The position numbers were made by a program, and so were the translations under genes. Below the pieces are notes generated by a model. That model did not search any database and had not been told where the DNA came from. It saw only the letters and a program-made list of their open reading frames with translations. DNA of 64,000 nucleotides from Thermus sp. CCB_US3_UF1 (GTDB taxonomy: Bacteria; Deinococcota; Deinococci; Deinococcales; Thermaceae), in the NCBI RefSeq assembly GCF_000236585.1, contig NC_017278.1, positions 2,170,001-2,234,000 on the forward strand, given 5' to 3'. Positions 27,137 to 35,708 of the stretch are shown one piece after another. The stretch's first letter is position 1. The number at the start of each line of letters is the position of its first letter.

Positions 27137-27766
27137 ATGGAGGTGGGCTTGCGCTTCCTTCTCCTTTCCGACCAGGTCCACCCCCATGTCCACTCCCCCC
27201 GCTTCCCCCAGAACCTGCCCCCCTTTGACCTGGTCCTGGCCGCGGGGGACCTGCCGGGGGAGTACCTGGAGTACGTGGCCAGCAAGGTGGCGGTGCCCGT
27301 GCTCTTCGTGCCCGGGAACCACGGGGAGGAGTGGGTCGGGGAAGGAAACCTGAGGCAACGCCCAGGAGGGGCGGTCAACCTCCACGGAAGGCTCTTCCGC
27401 CACGGCCCCCTCCTCTTCTACGGCATCGGCGGGGTGCCCCGGTACCGGGAAGGGGAGGGGCAGCTCTCCCCGGGGGAGCTCTACCGCCTGGTCCTCAAGC
27501 CCCTGCCCCTCCTCCCCCGCAGGCTCCTCCGGGGCCACGGGGTGGACGTCCTCCTCACCCACGCCCCGCCCCCCGGGCCCACCGCGGGGGAGGACTTCGC
27601 CCACCGGGGTAGCCCGGCCTTCCTCCTCTTCCACCGCCTCTTCCGCCCCCGGCTCCACGTCCACGGCCACACCCCCCTCCTGGGGGCCAACCCCACCCGG
27701 AGGTACCGCACCCCCTTGGGGGTGGAGGTGGTGCACGCCCAGGGCTACGCCCTGGTCCACCTCTAG
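27137..27766 (+). CDS. Metallophosphoesterase
   Basis: 209 residues. Calcineurin-like motif order: FLLLSDQVHPHVHSP at the start (the usual D-x-H is altered to DQVH), LVLAAGDLPG (GD motif), FVPGNHGEEW (GNHE motif), LLTHAPPPGPTAGED (late His) and HVHGHTPLLGAN (GHxH). Dinuclear metal hydrolase of phosphoesters; substrate not predictable. GTG two codons in is an alternative start. It overlaps the convergent trmL by 4 bp. Confidence 0.87.
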   Translation: MEVGLRFLLLSDQVHPHVHSPRFPQNLPPFDLVLAAGDLPGEYLEYVASKVAVPVLFVPGNHGEEWVGEGNLRQRPGGAVNLHGRLFRHGPLLFYGIGGVPRYREGEGQLSPGELYRLVLKPLPLLPRRLLRGHGVDVLLTHAPPPGPTAGEDFAHRGSPAFLLFHRLFRPRLHVHGHTPLLGANPTRRYRTPLGVEVVHAQGYALVHL

Positions 27767-28206
27767 CGCACCTGCCGGTAGGCCTCGTAGGCCGCCACCC
27801 CCACGGCCACCGCCAGGTTCAGGGAGCGCACCGGCCCCGGCATGGGGATGCGCAGGCTGGGGAAGCGGAGGAGGATCTCTGGGGGAAGGCCCCGGGTTTC
27901 GGGGCCGAAGAGGAGGTAGTCCCCTGGCCGGAAGGAGGCCTCGTAAAGCTCCTTTGTACCCCGGGCGCTGAAGGCCCAGACCCGGGCCCCAGGGGGGAGG
28001 GCTTCCAGGAAAGCCTCCCAGGTATCCCAGACCCTGAGGTCCACGTGGGGCCAGTAGTCCAGGCCGGCCCGCTTGAGCCTGGGGTCCCCCAGGCGGAAGC
28101 CCAAGGGGCGGATGAGGTGCAGGGGAAAGCCGATGGCGGCGGCTGTGCGGGCGATGTTGCCCGCGTTTTGGGGGATTTCCGGCTGGTAAAGGACCAGGTG
28201 GAGCAT
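27763..28206 (-). CDS. trmL: tRNA 2'-O-methyltransferase TrmL (SPOUT)
   Basis: 147 residues, the minimal SPOUT size. It methylates the ribose of the wobble nucleotide 34 in leucine tRNAs. Motif 1 YQPEIPQNAGNIART, motif 2 LLFGPETRGLP and motif 3 RIPMPGPVRSLNLAVAVGVAAYEAYRQ form the trefoil-knot AdoMet site. The ATG overlaps the stop of the upstream AlbA-type gene by one base (TGATG). Confidence 0.94.
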   Translation of the reverse strand: MLHLVLYQPEIPQNAGNIARTAAAIGFPLHLIRPLGFRLGDPRLKRAGLDYWPHVDLRVWDTWEAFLEALPPGARVWAFSARGTKELYEASFRPGDYLLFGPETRGLPPEILLRFPSLRIPMPGPVRSLNLAVAVGVAAYEAYRQVR

Positions 28207-29744
28207 CAGCCCCGCCTCCGGTACCGGGTGGCCGCCCCCCGGCCCACCCGCTCCACCCGCCCCTCGAGGATCAGCCGGTTCAGGAGGGCCAGGGCGGCCC
28301 GGGGGGTAAAGCCCAAAAGCCCTTCCACCTCGCGGCGGCGCAGGGGCCGTTCCATGGCGGCAAGAAGGCGCTCAGCCAAGGGGTCGCGCCGGGCCAGGTG
28401 GTACCGCCCCCCTTCCCGGCGGAGAAGGCCCATGCGCTCCATGCGGGCCAGCACCCGGCGGGCGGCCTCCTCGGGCAGCTGCAGGGCCCGGGAGAGCTCC
28501 TCGAGGGAGGCCTCCCCCACCCGCCGGAGGTGGGCCACGGCGATGAGGTGGTCCAGGCTGAAGGCCCCGAAGCGCTCCTGGACCTCGGCCAGTTCCCGCA
28601 CAAAGGCCTCGTCCAGCTCGGGGTTGTAGAGGACCAGGGTGAGGGCTTCGGGAAAGAGGCGGTACTCCGGGGGCTCCTTGCCGTACTTGAGGAGGAGGCG
28701 GTACATCTTGTCCACCCCGCTCCCCGCCCGCTCCACATACCCCAGGCGGTAGAGGGCCTCGGCCAGCCGGGGGTTGCGCCGCTTGGGGGGATGGCGGAGG
28801 ACGTTTTCTGGGGTGATCCCGGGAGGGAAGCCCCCGGGGTTGGACACCTCCAGGCGGTCGCGGTAGTGGTGGACCTGGATGGCGTCCTGGCTGGCCCAGT
28901 CCCGGTGCACCAAGGCGTTCAGGAGGGCCTCCCGGTAGACCTCCTGGTCAAAGTCCCAGACCTCGAGGCGGAAAAGCCCCACCGTGAGGTAGCGCACCCG
29001 GTTCCGGGCCTGGATGAGGTCCCTAAGCCTCTCCAAAAGGGCAGGGATGGGCCGCAGGAGGTCCTCGCGGAAGGCATACCCCTCCTCGGCCTCGTGGAAG
29101 TAGTAGCTCACCTCCGCCTGGGGCAGAAGCCGCCGCAAGGCCAAGGGGGTGCCCGCCAGGAGGAGGCCGGCCACCGTGGGCCTTTCCTCCCCCTCCACCC
29201 GCTGCAAAAGCCCCAGGGCAAAGAGGAGCTCCAGGTCGGGCAAGGCGGCAAGGCCGCTTCCCCGCTCCTCCAGGATGCGCCTTAGGCGCAGCACCTCCAC
29301 GGGGTCCAGGTCGGAGAGGCTGGCCGCGGGCAGGACCTGGGCGGTGAAGTCGGGCTCGGGCCGGGCCTGGGCCACCTTGAGCTCGGTCAGGCGCCGCCCA
29401 TCCCAAAAGGGCACCCGCCCCGCCCCCACGGCGATGGCCGCGGGGCTTTGCGGCACGTAGAGGGCCAGGACCCTTCCCTCAGGCCCCTCCACCGCCTCCA
29501 CATAGGGCAGGAGGAGCCCCTGGGTGAGCTGGAAGAGGGCGTGGGTGATCTGCAAGGGGTGGATCTCCGCTGCCCCTAGCACCCGCCCCCCGGGGTCCAC
29601 CCCCAGGAAGAGGGTGCCCCCCTGGTGGTTGGCCAGGCCGGCGGCGTAGCGGGCCAGCTCCTCAGGGGAAAGGTCGGGGGGCAGGAAGAGGGTGCGCTCG
29701 TCCTGCCCCTGGGCCAGGCGTTCTTTCAGCTCCTCCCACGTCAC
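28206..29744 (-). CDS. AlbA_2/Schlafen-type putative DNA-binding regulator
   Basis: 512 residues from the chosen GTG. The N-terminus has the AlbA_2 (divergent AAA-4) domain (FLPPDLSPEELARYAAGLAN, GGTLFLGVDPGGRVLGA). The middle has the HATPase_c_4-like block (YREALLNALVHRDW, RLEVSNPGGFPPG, RNPRLAEALYRLGYVERAGSG). The C-terminus has helix-turn-helix-like units. Such proteins are annotated as transcriptional regulators or helicase-related; function is uncertain. Start chosen at GTG 29744 because TAAACT ends 7 bases upstream; a TTG six codons earlier is the alternative. Confidence 0.82.
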   Translation of the reverse strand: MTWEELKERLAQGQDERTLFLPPDLSPEELARYAAGLANHQGGTLFLGVDPGGRVLGAAEIHPLQITHALFQLTQGLLLPYVEAVEGPEGRVLALYVPQSPAAIAVGAGRVPFWDGRRLTELKVAQARPEPDFTAQVLPAASLSDLDPVEVLRLRRILEERGSGLAALPDLELLFALGLLQRVEGEERPTVAGLLLAGTPLALRRLLPQAEVSYYFHEAEEGYAFREDLLRPIPALLERLRDLIQARNRVRYLTVGLFRLEVWDFDQEVYREALLNALVHRDWASQDAIQVHHYRDRLEVSNPGGFPPGITPENVLRHPPKRRNPRLAEALYRLGYVERAGSGVDKMYRLLLKYGKEPPEYRLFPEALTLVLYNPELDEAFVRELAEVQERFGAFSLDHLIAVAHLRRVGEASLEELSRALQLPEEAARRVLARMERMGLLRREGGRYHLARRDPLAERLLAAMERPLRRREVEGLLGFTPRAALALLNRLILEGRVERVGRGAATRYRRRG

Positions 29745-29751
29745 GGGGTCC

Positions 29752-29757
29752 AGTTTA
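29752..29757 (-). promoter_or_regulatory. -10 box of leaderless AlbA-type gene promoter
   Basis: TAAACT on the minus strand, 7 bases before the GTG. Confidence 0.5.
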
Positions 29758-29795
29758 CGCAACCCCGGGGAAGGGGGGCACCAAAGGGCCTCGTG

Positions 29796-29877
29796 CGTTT
29801 TGTAAGTGTTTAGTTGCGCATTTTGCCAGCTTATGCCTGACGATTTGCCGTAAATGCGGGCGTTTTTGTGAAAGTGT
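29796..29877. repeat. Two similar direct repeats upstream of amtB
   Basis: CGTTTTGTAAGTGT (29796-29809) and CGTTTTTGTGAAAGTGT (29861-29877), about six helical turns apart. The second ends 33 bp before the amtB -35. They may be sites for a nitrogen-responsive activator or repressor. Confidence 0.4.
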
Positions 29878-29910
29878 ACCGATAGCTATGGCATAGTGTT
29901 AGGGAAAATA

Positions 29911-29939
29911 TTGACATTTCGCCTCATCCCCTCTACCCT
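29911..29939 (+). promoter_or_regulatory. Sigma-A promoter of amtB-glnK
   Basis: TTGACA (29911-29916) and TACCCT (29934-29939), 17-base spacer. Start expected about 29946, with GGGGGTGGG as the ribosome site before the ATG at 29959. Confidence 0.85.
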
Positions 29940-29958
29940 GGGCCCTAAGGGGGTGGGT

Positions 29959-31293
29959 ATGCGGAACCTGAAAACCCTAAAAGGCGTTGCGGCGGTAGGG
30001 CTTTCTGGGCTGGCCCTGGCGGGGGAGGTGAACGGGGCGGCCACGGCCTGGGTGCTGGTCTCCACGGCCCTGGTCTTCCTCATGACCCCAGCCTTGGCCT
30101 TCTTCTACGGGGGGCTGGTGCGCTCCAAAAACGCCTTGAACACCATGATGATGAGCTTCGCCGCCCTGGGCTTCGTGGGGGTGGGTTGGGCCCTTTTGGG
30201 CTACAGCCTGGCTTTCGCCGAGGGGACGCCCTGGCTTGGGGGGCTGGGGCACGCCCTTCTCAAGGGGGTGGGCCTCGAGGCCAAGGGGGAGATCCCCCAC
30301 CTGCTCTTCATGGCCTTCCAGGGCACCTTCGCCATCATCACCGCCGCCCTCCTCACCGGGGCCCTGGTGGAACGCATGCGCTTTCCCGCCCTCCTCCTCT
30401 TCCTGAGCCTCTGGGGGCTTCTGGTCTACGCCCCCATCGCCCACTGGGTCTGGGGCGGGGGGTTCTTGGGGGCCCTGGGGGCCTTGGACTTCGCCGGGGG
30501 AACGGTGGTGCACATCAACGCCGGCATCGCCGCCCTGGTGGGGGCCCTGGTCCTGGGGGCCAGGAAGGACTATGGCCGCCAGGCCATCCTGCCCCATAAC
30601 GTCCCCTTCACCCTCCTGGGGGCGGCCCTCCTCTGGCTGGGCTGGTTCGGCTTCAACGGGGGGAGCGCCCTAAGCAGCGGGGGGCTTGCCGCCTTGGCCT
30701 TCGTGAACACCCTCCTGGCCCCTGCGGCCACCCTGGTGGTCTGGGCCCTCCTGGACCTCCTGCGCACCGGCAAGGCCACGGCGGTGGGCCTGGCCACGGC
30801 CATCATCGTGGGCCTGGTGGCCATCACCCCGGCGGCGGGCTTCGTCTCCCCCCTCTCCGCCCTGGTCCTGGGGGCAGTAAGCGCCTTCCCCAGCTACTTC
30901 TTCCTCCTGTGGCGCCCCAGGACCAAGCTGGACGATTCCCTGGACGTCTTCGGGGCCCACGGCCTGGCGGGGATCACCGGGGCCCTCCTCACCGGGGTCC
31001 TGGCCGAGGAGGCCTGGGGTGGGGCCAAGGGCCTCCTCTTCGGCAACCCCGGCCAGCTTGGGGTGCAGGCCCTGGCGGTGGCGGTGGCGGTGGTTTACTC
31101 CGCCTTGGGCACCTTCCTCCTCCTGAAGCTCACCGGCCTCTTCACCCCCTTGCGGGCCCATCCCAAGGAGGAGGGGCTGGGCCTGGACGTGAGCCAGCAC
31201 GGGGAGGAGGCCTACGCCAGCGGGGAGGGGGCCATCCTGGTCCTCTCCGAGGCCACCCCCCCCGCCTTCAAGCCCCTGGGAGGTAAGGCATGA
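29959..31293 (+). CDS. amtB: Ammonium transporter
   Basis: 444 residues. An N-terminal signal-like helix is followed by 11 membrane segments with family motifs ALAFFYGGLVRSKNALNTMM, GTVVHINAGIAALVGAL (first pore His), FNGGSALSSG and DVFGAHGLAGITGALLTG (second His region). It conducts ammonia/ammonium inward across the inner membrane and is gated by PII. glnK overlaps the stop (ATGA), the near-universal amtB-glnK arrangement. ATG chosen from the ribosome site; the upstream in-frame extension covers the promoter. Confidence 0.97.
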   Translation: MRNLKTLKGVAAVGLSGLALAGEVNGAATAWVLVSTALVFLMTPALAFFYGGLVRSKNALNTMMMSFAALGFVGVGWALLGYSLAFAEGTPWLGGLGHALLKGVGLEAKGEIPHLLFMAFQGTFAIITAALLTGALVERMRFPALLLFLSLWGLLVYAPIAHWVWGGGFLGALGALDFAGGTVVHINAGIAALVGALVLGARKDYGRQAILPHNVPFTLLGAALLWLGWFGFNGGSALSSGGLAALAFVNTLLAPAATLVVWALLDLLRTGKATAVGLATAIIVGLVAITPAAGFVSPLSALVLGAVSAFPSYFFLLWRPRTKLDDSLDVFGAHGLAGITGALLTGVLAEEAWGGAKGLLFGNPGQLGVQALAVAVAVVYSALGTFLLLKLTGLFTPLRAHPKEEGLGLDVSQHGEEAYASGEGAILVLSEATPPAFKPLGGKA

Positions 31294-31640
31294 AGCTCAT
31301 CGTGGCCATCATCCGTCCGGAGAAGCTGGGGGATGTGCTGGAGGCCCTCTTCCGGGCCGAGGTGCGGGGGCTTTCCATCAGCCGGGTCCAGGGCCACGGG
31401 GGGGAGACGGAGAAGGTGGAAACCTACCGGGGCACCACGGTGAAGATGGAGCTCCACGAGAAGGTGCGGCTGGAGATCGGGGTTTCCGAGCCCTTCGTCA
31501 AGCCCACGGTGGAGGCCATCCTCAAGGCGGCCCGCACCGGGGAGGTGGGGGACGGGAAGGTCTTCGTCCTGCCGGTGGAGAAGGTCTACCGCATCCGCAC
31601 CGGGGAGGAGGACGAGGCCGCGGTGACCCCGGTACAATAG
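31290..31640 (+). CDS. glnK: PII nitrogen-signal protein
   Basis: 116 residues. It senses 2-oxoglutarate and ATP/ADP and blocks AmtB by inserting its T-loop. Trimeric PII features: MKLIVAIIRPEKLGDVLEAL, the T-loop segment GGETEKVETYRGTTVKME, and TGEVGDGKVFVLPVEKVYRI. Tyr46 is kept, but residue 51, uridylylated in enteric PII, is Val, so control should be by ligands rather than uridylylation. A second promoter for hrcA starts inside its stop codon. Confidence 0.96.
   Translation: MKLIVAIIRPEKLGDVLEALFRAEVRGLSISRVQGHGGETEKVETYRGTTVKMELHEKVRLEIGVSEPFVKPTVEAILKAARTGEVGDGKVFVLPVEKVYRIRTGEEDEAAVTPVQ
31633..31638 (+). promoter_or_regulatory. -10 box of leaderless hrcA promoter
   Basis: TACAAT, 6 bases before the GTG at 31645; its last T begins the glnK TAG stop. 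Confidence 0.65.
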
Positions 31641-31644
31641 GGGT

Positions 31645-32547
31645 GTGACGGCGCGGCAGCGGGCCCTCCTCCACCTGCTGGTGGAAGAGCACATCAAGAC
31701 CAAGGCCCCGGTGCCCTCGGCCAGGCTGGCCGAGGGCCTGGGGCTTTCCCCCGCCCTGTGCCGTTACGAGCTCATCGCCCTGGAGGAGATGGGCTACCTC
31801 ACCAAGCCCCACGCCTCCGCGGGCCGGGTGCCCACCCGGTTGGGCTTCCGCCAGTACTCCCTCTCCCTCCTCCCCCCCAGGCCCCTGCCCGAGGCCACCC
31901 GGGAGCGGCTGGAGCGGGCCTTGGAGGGAGCCAAGGAGCCCGAGGCCTTCCTGGTCAAGATGGCCGTGGGGCTTTCCGGCTACCCCGCCCTCCTGCGCCT
32001 TAGGCCCCGCCGCTCCCCCAGGGTCCTCCAGGTCCACCTCTCCCCCCTCCCCGGGGGTACCCTGGCGGTCTTCGTCCTCGAGGGGGGCCGGGTCAAGGAG
32101 GCCCGGCTCCCCCTGGCCCTCCCCCCAGAACGCCTAAGGCAGGCCGAGGAAGCCCTTTTGGGCCCCTTTGCCGCCCTGCCCCCGGCCCCACGGGGCCTGG
32201 AGGAGCTCTTCGCCCACCTGGGCCGGGCCCTGGCCCCCGGGCTTTCCCTCACCTACCGCGAGGGGCTTTCCGAGGCCCTGAAGGAGCCCGAGGCCAAGGA
32301 CCCCGCCTTTTTGGAGCGCCTGGTGGGCCTCTACGAGGCCGGGGGGGAGGAGGTCCTCACCCCTCCGGGCCGGGTGGACGTGCGGGTGGGGGAGGTGGAG
32401 GGGCTGGCCCAGGTGCAGGCGGGGTTCACCAAGGGGGAGTGGCTGGGGGAGATCGTCCTCCTAGGGCCCATGCGCATGCGCTACCTCGAGGCCCTCTCCG
32501 TGGCCCTGGGGCTTTCCCAGGTCTATACTGGGCAGCATGCGGGTTGA
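31645..32547 (+). CDS. hrcA: HrcA-type heat-inducible repressor
   Basis: 300 residues with a GTG start. The N-terminal winged helix (RQRALLHLLVEEHIKTKAPVP, then GLGLSPALCRYELIALEEMG and TKPHASAGRVPTRLGFR) is diagnostic of HrcA, including HASAGRVPT. The middle and C-terminal GAF-like dimer domain is recognisable at the end (GEWLGEIVLLGPMRMRYLEA). HrcA represses chaperonin operons through CIRCE elements; no CIRCE repeat and no chaperone gene were found in this window, so its targets are elsewhere. Confidence 0.92.
   Translation: MTARQRALLHLLVEEHIKTKAPVPSARLAEGLGLSPALCRYELIALEEMGYLTKPHASAGRVPTRLGFRQYSLSLLPPRPLPEATRERLERALEGAKEPEAFLVKMAVGLSGYPALLRLRPRRSPRVLQVHLSPLPGGTLAVFVLEGGRVKEARLPLALPPERLRQAEEALLGPFAALPPAPRGLEELFAHLGRALAPGLSLTYREGLSEALKEPEAKDPAFLERLVGLYEAGGEEVLTPPGRVDVRVGEVEGLAQVQAGFTKGEWLGEIVLLGPMRMRYLEALSVALGLSQVYTGQHAG
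32524..32529 (+). promoter_or_regulatory. -10 box of leaderless moaD-moaE promoter
   Basis: TATACT inside the 3' end of hrcA, 7 bases before the ATG at 32537. Confidence 0.65.
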
Positions 32548-33208
32548 GGTGCGGCTCTTTGCCCTGTACCGGGAGAAGGCGGGCCAGGACCGCCTCCTCC
32601 TGGAACTCCCCGAAGGGGCCCGGGTCCGGGAGGCCCAGGCCGCTTTGGAAAGGCTCTTCCCTGGCCTGGAGCTCCGAGGGGGTATGGCCGCGGTGAACCA
32701 GGCCCTGGCCACGGGGGAAACCCCCCTGAAGGAAGGGGACGAGCTGGCCTTCCTGCCCCCGGTTTCCGGGGGCCAGGACAGCTATGGCCTCACCGAAAAC
32801 CCCCTGGACCTAAAGGCCCTGGTGGGCTGGGCCACCGCCCCCGAGTACGGGGCGGTGGTGAGCTTCCTGGGCACCACCCGGAGCCCTAACCGGGGGGAGG
32901 AGGTGGCCTTCTTGGAGTACGAGGCCTACCCGGGGATGGCGGAGAAGGTCATGGCCCAGATCATCGGCGAGATGCGGGCCCGCTGGCCCTTGGGACGGGT
33001 GGCCCTCTGGCACCGCCTGGGCCGGGTGGACCCCGGGGAGGCCTCCATCGCCATCGTGGTCTCGGCCCGGCACCGCAAGGAGGCCTTCGCCGCCTGCGAG
33101 TACGCCATCGACCGGGTCAAGCAGATCCTCCCGGTGTGGAAGAAGGAGCACCGGCAGGACGGAAGCTTCTGGGTGGAGGGCTTTACCCCGGAGGGGCACA
33201 CCCTTTGA
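32537..33208 (+). CDS. moaDE: MoaD-MoaE fusion, molybdopterin synthase
   Basis: 223 residues. Residues 1-79 are MoaD (ubiquitin fold, ending PPVSGG with Gly78-Gly79) and about 85-223 are MoaE (GAVVSFLGTTRSPNRGEE, LEYEAYPGMAEKVM, ALWHRLGRVDPGEASIAI, SARHRKEAFAACEYAIDRVK, PVWKKE). The enzyme inserts two sulfurs into precursor Z to give molybdopterin. The MoaD tail normally must be free as a thiocarboxylate, so the fusion is expected to be cleaved after Gly-Gly, as reported for the mycobacterial MoaX fusion. It overlaps hrcA by 11 bp. Confidence 0.94.
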   Translation: MRVEVRLFALYREKAGQDRLLLELPEGARVREAQAALERLFPGLELRGGMAAVNQALATGETPLKEGDELAFLPPVSGGQDSYGLTENPLDLKALVGWATAPEYGAVVSFLGTTRSPNRGEEVAFLEYEAYPGMAEKVMAQIIGEMRARWPLGRVALWHRLGRVDPGEASIAIVVSARHRKEAFAACEYAIDRVKQILPVWKKEHRQDGSFWVEGFTPEGHTL

Positions 33209-33423
33209 CCCCCTTCGCCGCCGGCCTCCTCCTCCTGGCCCTGTGGGCCCTGCCCCTCTTGTTGGGCCTCCTCTCCGGGCGGGCCTACCGCCTGGGCCGG
33301 GGGCGGGTGGCCCTGGGCCTCCTCCTCTTTGGGGCTTTCCTGGGCCTTCTGGTAAGGCCAAGACCCGTGGGGCTCCTCCTCCTCCTCCTGGGCCTTGGCC
33401 TGGGGTACGGGCGGCTCCGGTAA
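33205..33423 (+). CDS. Small hydrophobic membrane protein, unknown
   Basis: 72 residues from a TTG that overlaps the moaDE stop (TTGA), with GGAGGGG about 10 bases upstream. Three hydrophobic stretches separated by Arg-rich turns (SGRAYRLGRGR, RPRP) suggest a three-helix membrane protein. No family recognised. The very simple Leu/Gly composition leaves some doubt, but the coupled start and absence of frame breaks favour a gene. Confidence 0.5.
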   Translation: MTPFAAGLLLLALWALPLLLGLLSGRAYRLGRGRVALGLLLFGAFLGLLVRPRPVGLLLLLLGLGLGYGRLR

Positions 33424-33427
33424 GGCC

Positions 33428-33433
33428 TATAAT
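33428..33433 (+). promoter_or_regulatory. -10 box of leaderless rlmN promoter
   Basis: A perfect TATAAT, 6 bases (all G) before the ATG at 33440. It selects this start over a methionine 9 codons downstream. Confidence 0.75.
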
Positions 33434-33439
33434 GGGGGG

Positions 33440-34516
33440 ATGGCCGAGGGGCTCGGCCACAGGACGATGAAGCCCATCCTGGAACTCCTCCCCGAGGAAC
33501 TGCCCGGCGAAGGCTTCCGCAAGGCCCAGATCGCCCACTGGCTCTACGCCCGGGGGGCCTTGGACTTCGCCGAGATGACCGACCTGCCCAGGGCCCTAAG
33601 GGAGGCCCTGGCCAGGGAGTGGCGCATCTCCGAGTTCGCCCTGGCGGAAGCCTACCCCAGCCAGGACGGCAGCGTGAAGTACCTCTTCACCCTCCTGGAC
33701 GGGAAGAAGACCGAGGCCGTCTACATGCCCTACGAGAACCGCAAAACGGTCTGCCTCTCCAGCATGGTGGGCTGTCCGGCGGGGTGCACCTTCTGCGCCA
33801 CCGGGGCCTTGGGCTTTGGCCGCAACCTCACCGCCGCCGAGATCCTCTCCCAGCTCCTGGCCATCGCCCACCACCAGGGGATCTCCCCCCGGGAGATCCG
33901 CAACGCGGTGCTGATGGGCATGGGGGAGCCCCTCCTCAACCTCACCCAGGTCCTTAAGGCCGTGCGCCTCATGCTCCACCCCAAGGGCCTGGCCATGAGC
34001 CCTAGGCGGATCACCCTCTCCACGGTGGGCATCCCCCGGGGGATTTACCGGCTTGCGGAGGAGGACCTGGGGGTGCGCCTGGCCCTCTCCCTGCACGCCC
34101 CCGACGACGAGACCAGGCGGCGCATCATCCCCACCGCCCACCGCTACCCCATGGCGGAGATCCTCGAGGCCGTCCGCCACTACTACGCCAAGACCAAGCG
34201 CCGCATAACCTTTGAGTACACCCTCCTCCAAGGGGTGAACGACCACCCCTGGCAGGCCCGGCTCCTGGCCAGGCTCCTCCAGGGGATCAGCGCCCACGTG
34301 AACCTCATCCCCTTCAACCCCTGGGAGGGGGCCCCGGTGAAGGGGACCCCCAGGGCGGGGATCCTGGCCTTCGCCCAGGAACTCCGGCGCCTGGGGGTGC
34401 CCACCTCCATCCGCTGGAGCCGGGGGCGGGACGTGGGGGCGGCCTGCGGCCAGCTGGCCCTGAAGGCCCCCCTGGCCCTGGACTTCAGGCCATCTCTAGA
34501 AGACGCCGGGCGATGA
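33440..34516 (+). CDS. rlmN: 23S rRNA/tRNA adenine C2-methyltransferase, radical SAM
   Basis: 358 residues. It methylates A2503 of 23S rRNA (and A37 in some tRNAs) using two AdoMet. The radical SAM cluster motif CxxxCxxC is Cys112, Cys116, Cys119 ([12 protein letters not shown]). [40 protein letters not shown] and the methyl-carrier Cys near the C-terminus (GAACGQL) are present. The 3' end overlaps the convergent acyl-CoA dehydrogenase by 32 bp. Confidence 0.96.
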   Translation: MAEGLGHRTMKPILELLPEELPGEGFRKAQIAHWLYARGALDFAEMTDLPRALREALAREWRISEFALAEAYPSQDGSVKYLFTLLDGKKTEAVYMPYENRKTVCLSSMVGCPAGCTFCATGALGFGRNLTAAEILSQLLAIAHHQGISPREIRNAVLMGMGEPLLNLTQVLKAVRLMLHPKGLAMSPRRITLSTVGIPRGIYRLAEEDLGVRLALSLHAPDDETRRRIIPTAHRYPMAEILEAVRHYYAKTKRRITFEYTLLQGVNDHPWQARLLARLLQGISAHVNLIPFNPWEGAPVKGTPRAGILAFAQELRRLGVPTSIRWSRGRDVGAACGQLALKAPLALDFRPSLEDAGR

Positions 34517-35648
34517 CCAGCTTGAGGATCTCGCTGGTCCCCTCGCCGATCCGGGTCAGGCGGGCATCCCGCCAGTAGCGCTCCACGGGGTAGTCCTTCA
34601 CGTAGCCGTACCCGCCCAGGACCTGGATGGCCTCGTCGCAGGCCTTGACCGCCGCCTCGCTGGCGAAGAGCTTGGCCTGGGCGGCCTCCAGGGTGTAGGG
34701 CCGGCCCGCGTCCCTTAGGGCCGCGGCCTTGAGGTAGAGGAGCCGGGCGGCCTCCAGCTCCGTGGCCGCCTCGGCCAGCTTGAAGGAAACCCCCTGGTAC
34801 TCGGCGATGGGCCGGCCAAAGGCCTCCCGCCCCTTGGCGTAGCCCAGGGCGAAGTCCAAGGCGGCCCGCCCCAGGCCCACGGCCATGGCGGCGATGCCGA
34901 TCCGCCCCCCGTCCAGCACCCGGAGCACGTCGTAAAACCCCTTCCCCCGCTCCCCCAAAAGGGCCTCCTCGGGGAGGAAGAGGTCTTCCAGGAGGAGCTG
35001 GGCGGTATCGGAGGCCGAAAGCCCCAGCTTCTCCTCCTTGCGCCCCACCCTCAGGCCCCGCTCCGGGCGGAAGAAGGCGAAGGCGGAGATGCCCATGTGC
35101 TTCCGCTCCGGGCTTGGGGCCGGGTCGGTGCGGGCCACGATCACGTAGACCCCGGCCACGCTCCCCTGGGTGATGAACTGCTTGCTGCCGTTAAGGGCCC
35201 ACCCTCCGGCCACCTTTTCCGCCCTGGTCCTCAGCGCGGCGGCGTCCGAGCCGGAGCCGGGCTCGGTGAGGCCCCAGGCCCCCAGGGCCTCCCCTGAGGC
35301 CAGCTTGGGCAAGAAGGCCTCTTTTTGGGCCTCGTTCCCCGCGAGAAGGATATGCCCGGTGGCCAGGGAGTTGTGGCTGGCCACGGTGAGGGCCAGGGCC
35401 CCGTCCACGTAGGCGATCTCCTCCACCATGCGGGCGAAGAGCCGGGTGGAAAGCCCCGCCCCCCCGTAGGCCTCGGGCACCGTGGCCCCGAAAACGCCGA
35501 ACTCGGCCAGCTTGCGCACCAGTTCCCAGGGAAAGTTCCCGGTCCGGTCCCGCTCCCCTGCCCCTGGGGCCACCTCGGCCTTCAGGAACTCCCGCAATGG
35601 CCCCAAGACCTGCCGCTCCTCCCTGCTCTCCTCAAACCACAGCTCCAT
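34485..35648 (-). CDS. Acyl-CoA dehydrogenase
   Basis: 387 residues. FAD enzyme of beta-oxidation or amino-acid degradation. N-terminal helical domain ([20 protein letters not shown]), central strands ([33 protein letters not shown]) and C-terminal helices ([55 protein letters not shown] with the likely catalytic Glu). Chain-length specificity is not clear. Start chosen at the ATG 9 bases after TATACT; an upstream extension is promoter sequence. Divergent from the Clp1-like gene. Confidence 0.95.
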   Translation of the reverse strand: MELWFEESREERQVLGPLREFLKAEVAPGAGERDRTGNFPWELVRKLAEFGVFGATVPEAYGGAGLSTRLFARMVEEIAYVDGALALTVASHNSLATGHILLAGNEAQKEAFLPKLASGEALGAWGLTEPGSGSDAAALRTRAEKVAGGWALNGSKQFITQGSVAGVYVIVARTDPAPSPERKHMGISAFAFFRPERGLRVGRKEEKLGLSASDTAQLLLEDLFLPEEALLGERGKGFYDVLRVLDGGRIGIAAMAVGLGRAALDFALGYAKGREAFGRPIAEYQGVSFKLAEAATELEAARLLYLKAAALRDAGRPYTLEAAQAKLFASEAAVKACDEAIQVLGGYGYVKDYPVERYWRDARLTRIGEGTSEILKLVIARRLLEMA

Positions 35649-35657
35649 GATGGGGTC

Positions 35658-35685
35658 AGTATAACACTTTCCTTCCGATACGCAA
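35658..35685 (-). promoter_or_regulatory. Promoter of the acyl-CoA dehydrogenase gene
   Basis: TTGCGT (35680-35685) and TATACT (35658-35663), 16-base spacer, minus strand. The -35 lies in one arm of the palindrome at 35680-35693. Confidence 0.65.
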
Positions 35686-35693
35686 AAATGCGT
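35680..35693. promoter_or_regulatory. Palindrome overlapping the -35, possible operator
   Basis: ACGCA and TGCGT separated by AAAA. It sits over the -35 of the acyl-CoA dehydrogenase and just upstream of the divergent Clp1-like promoter. A TetR-type fatty-acid regulator would be a natural binder, but no such gene is nearby. Confidence 0.45.
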
Positions 35694-35708
35694 TAGGCCA
35701 CAAGGTGC

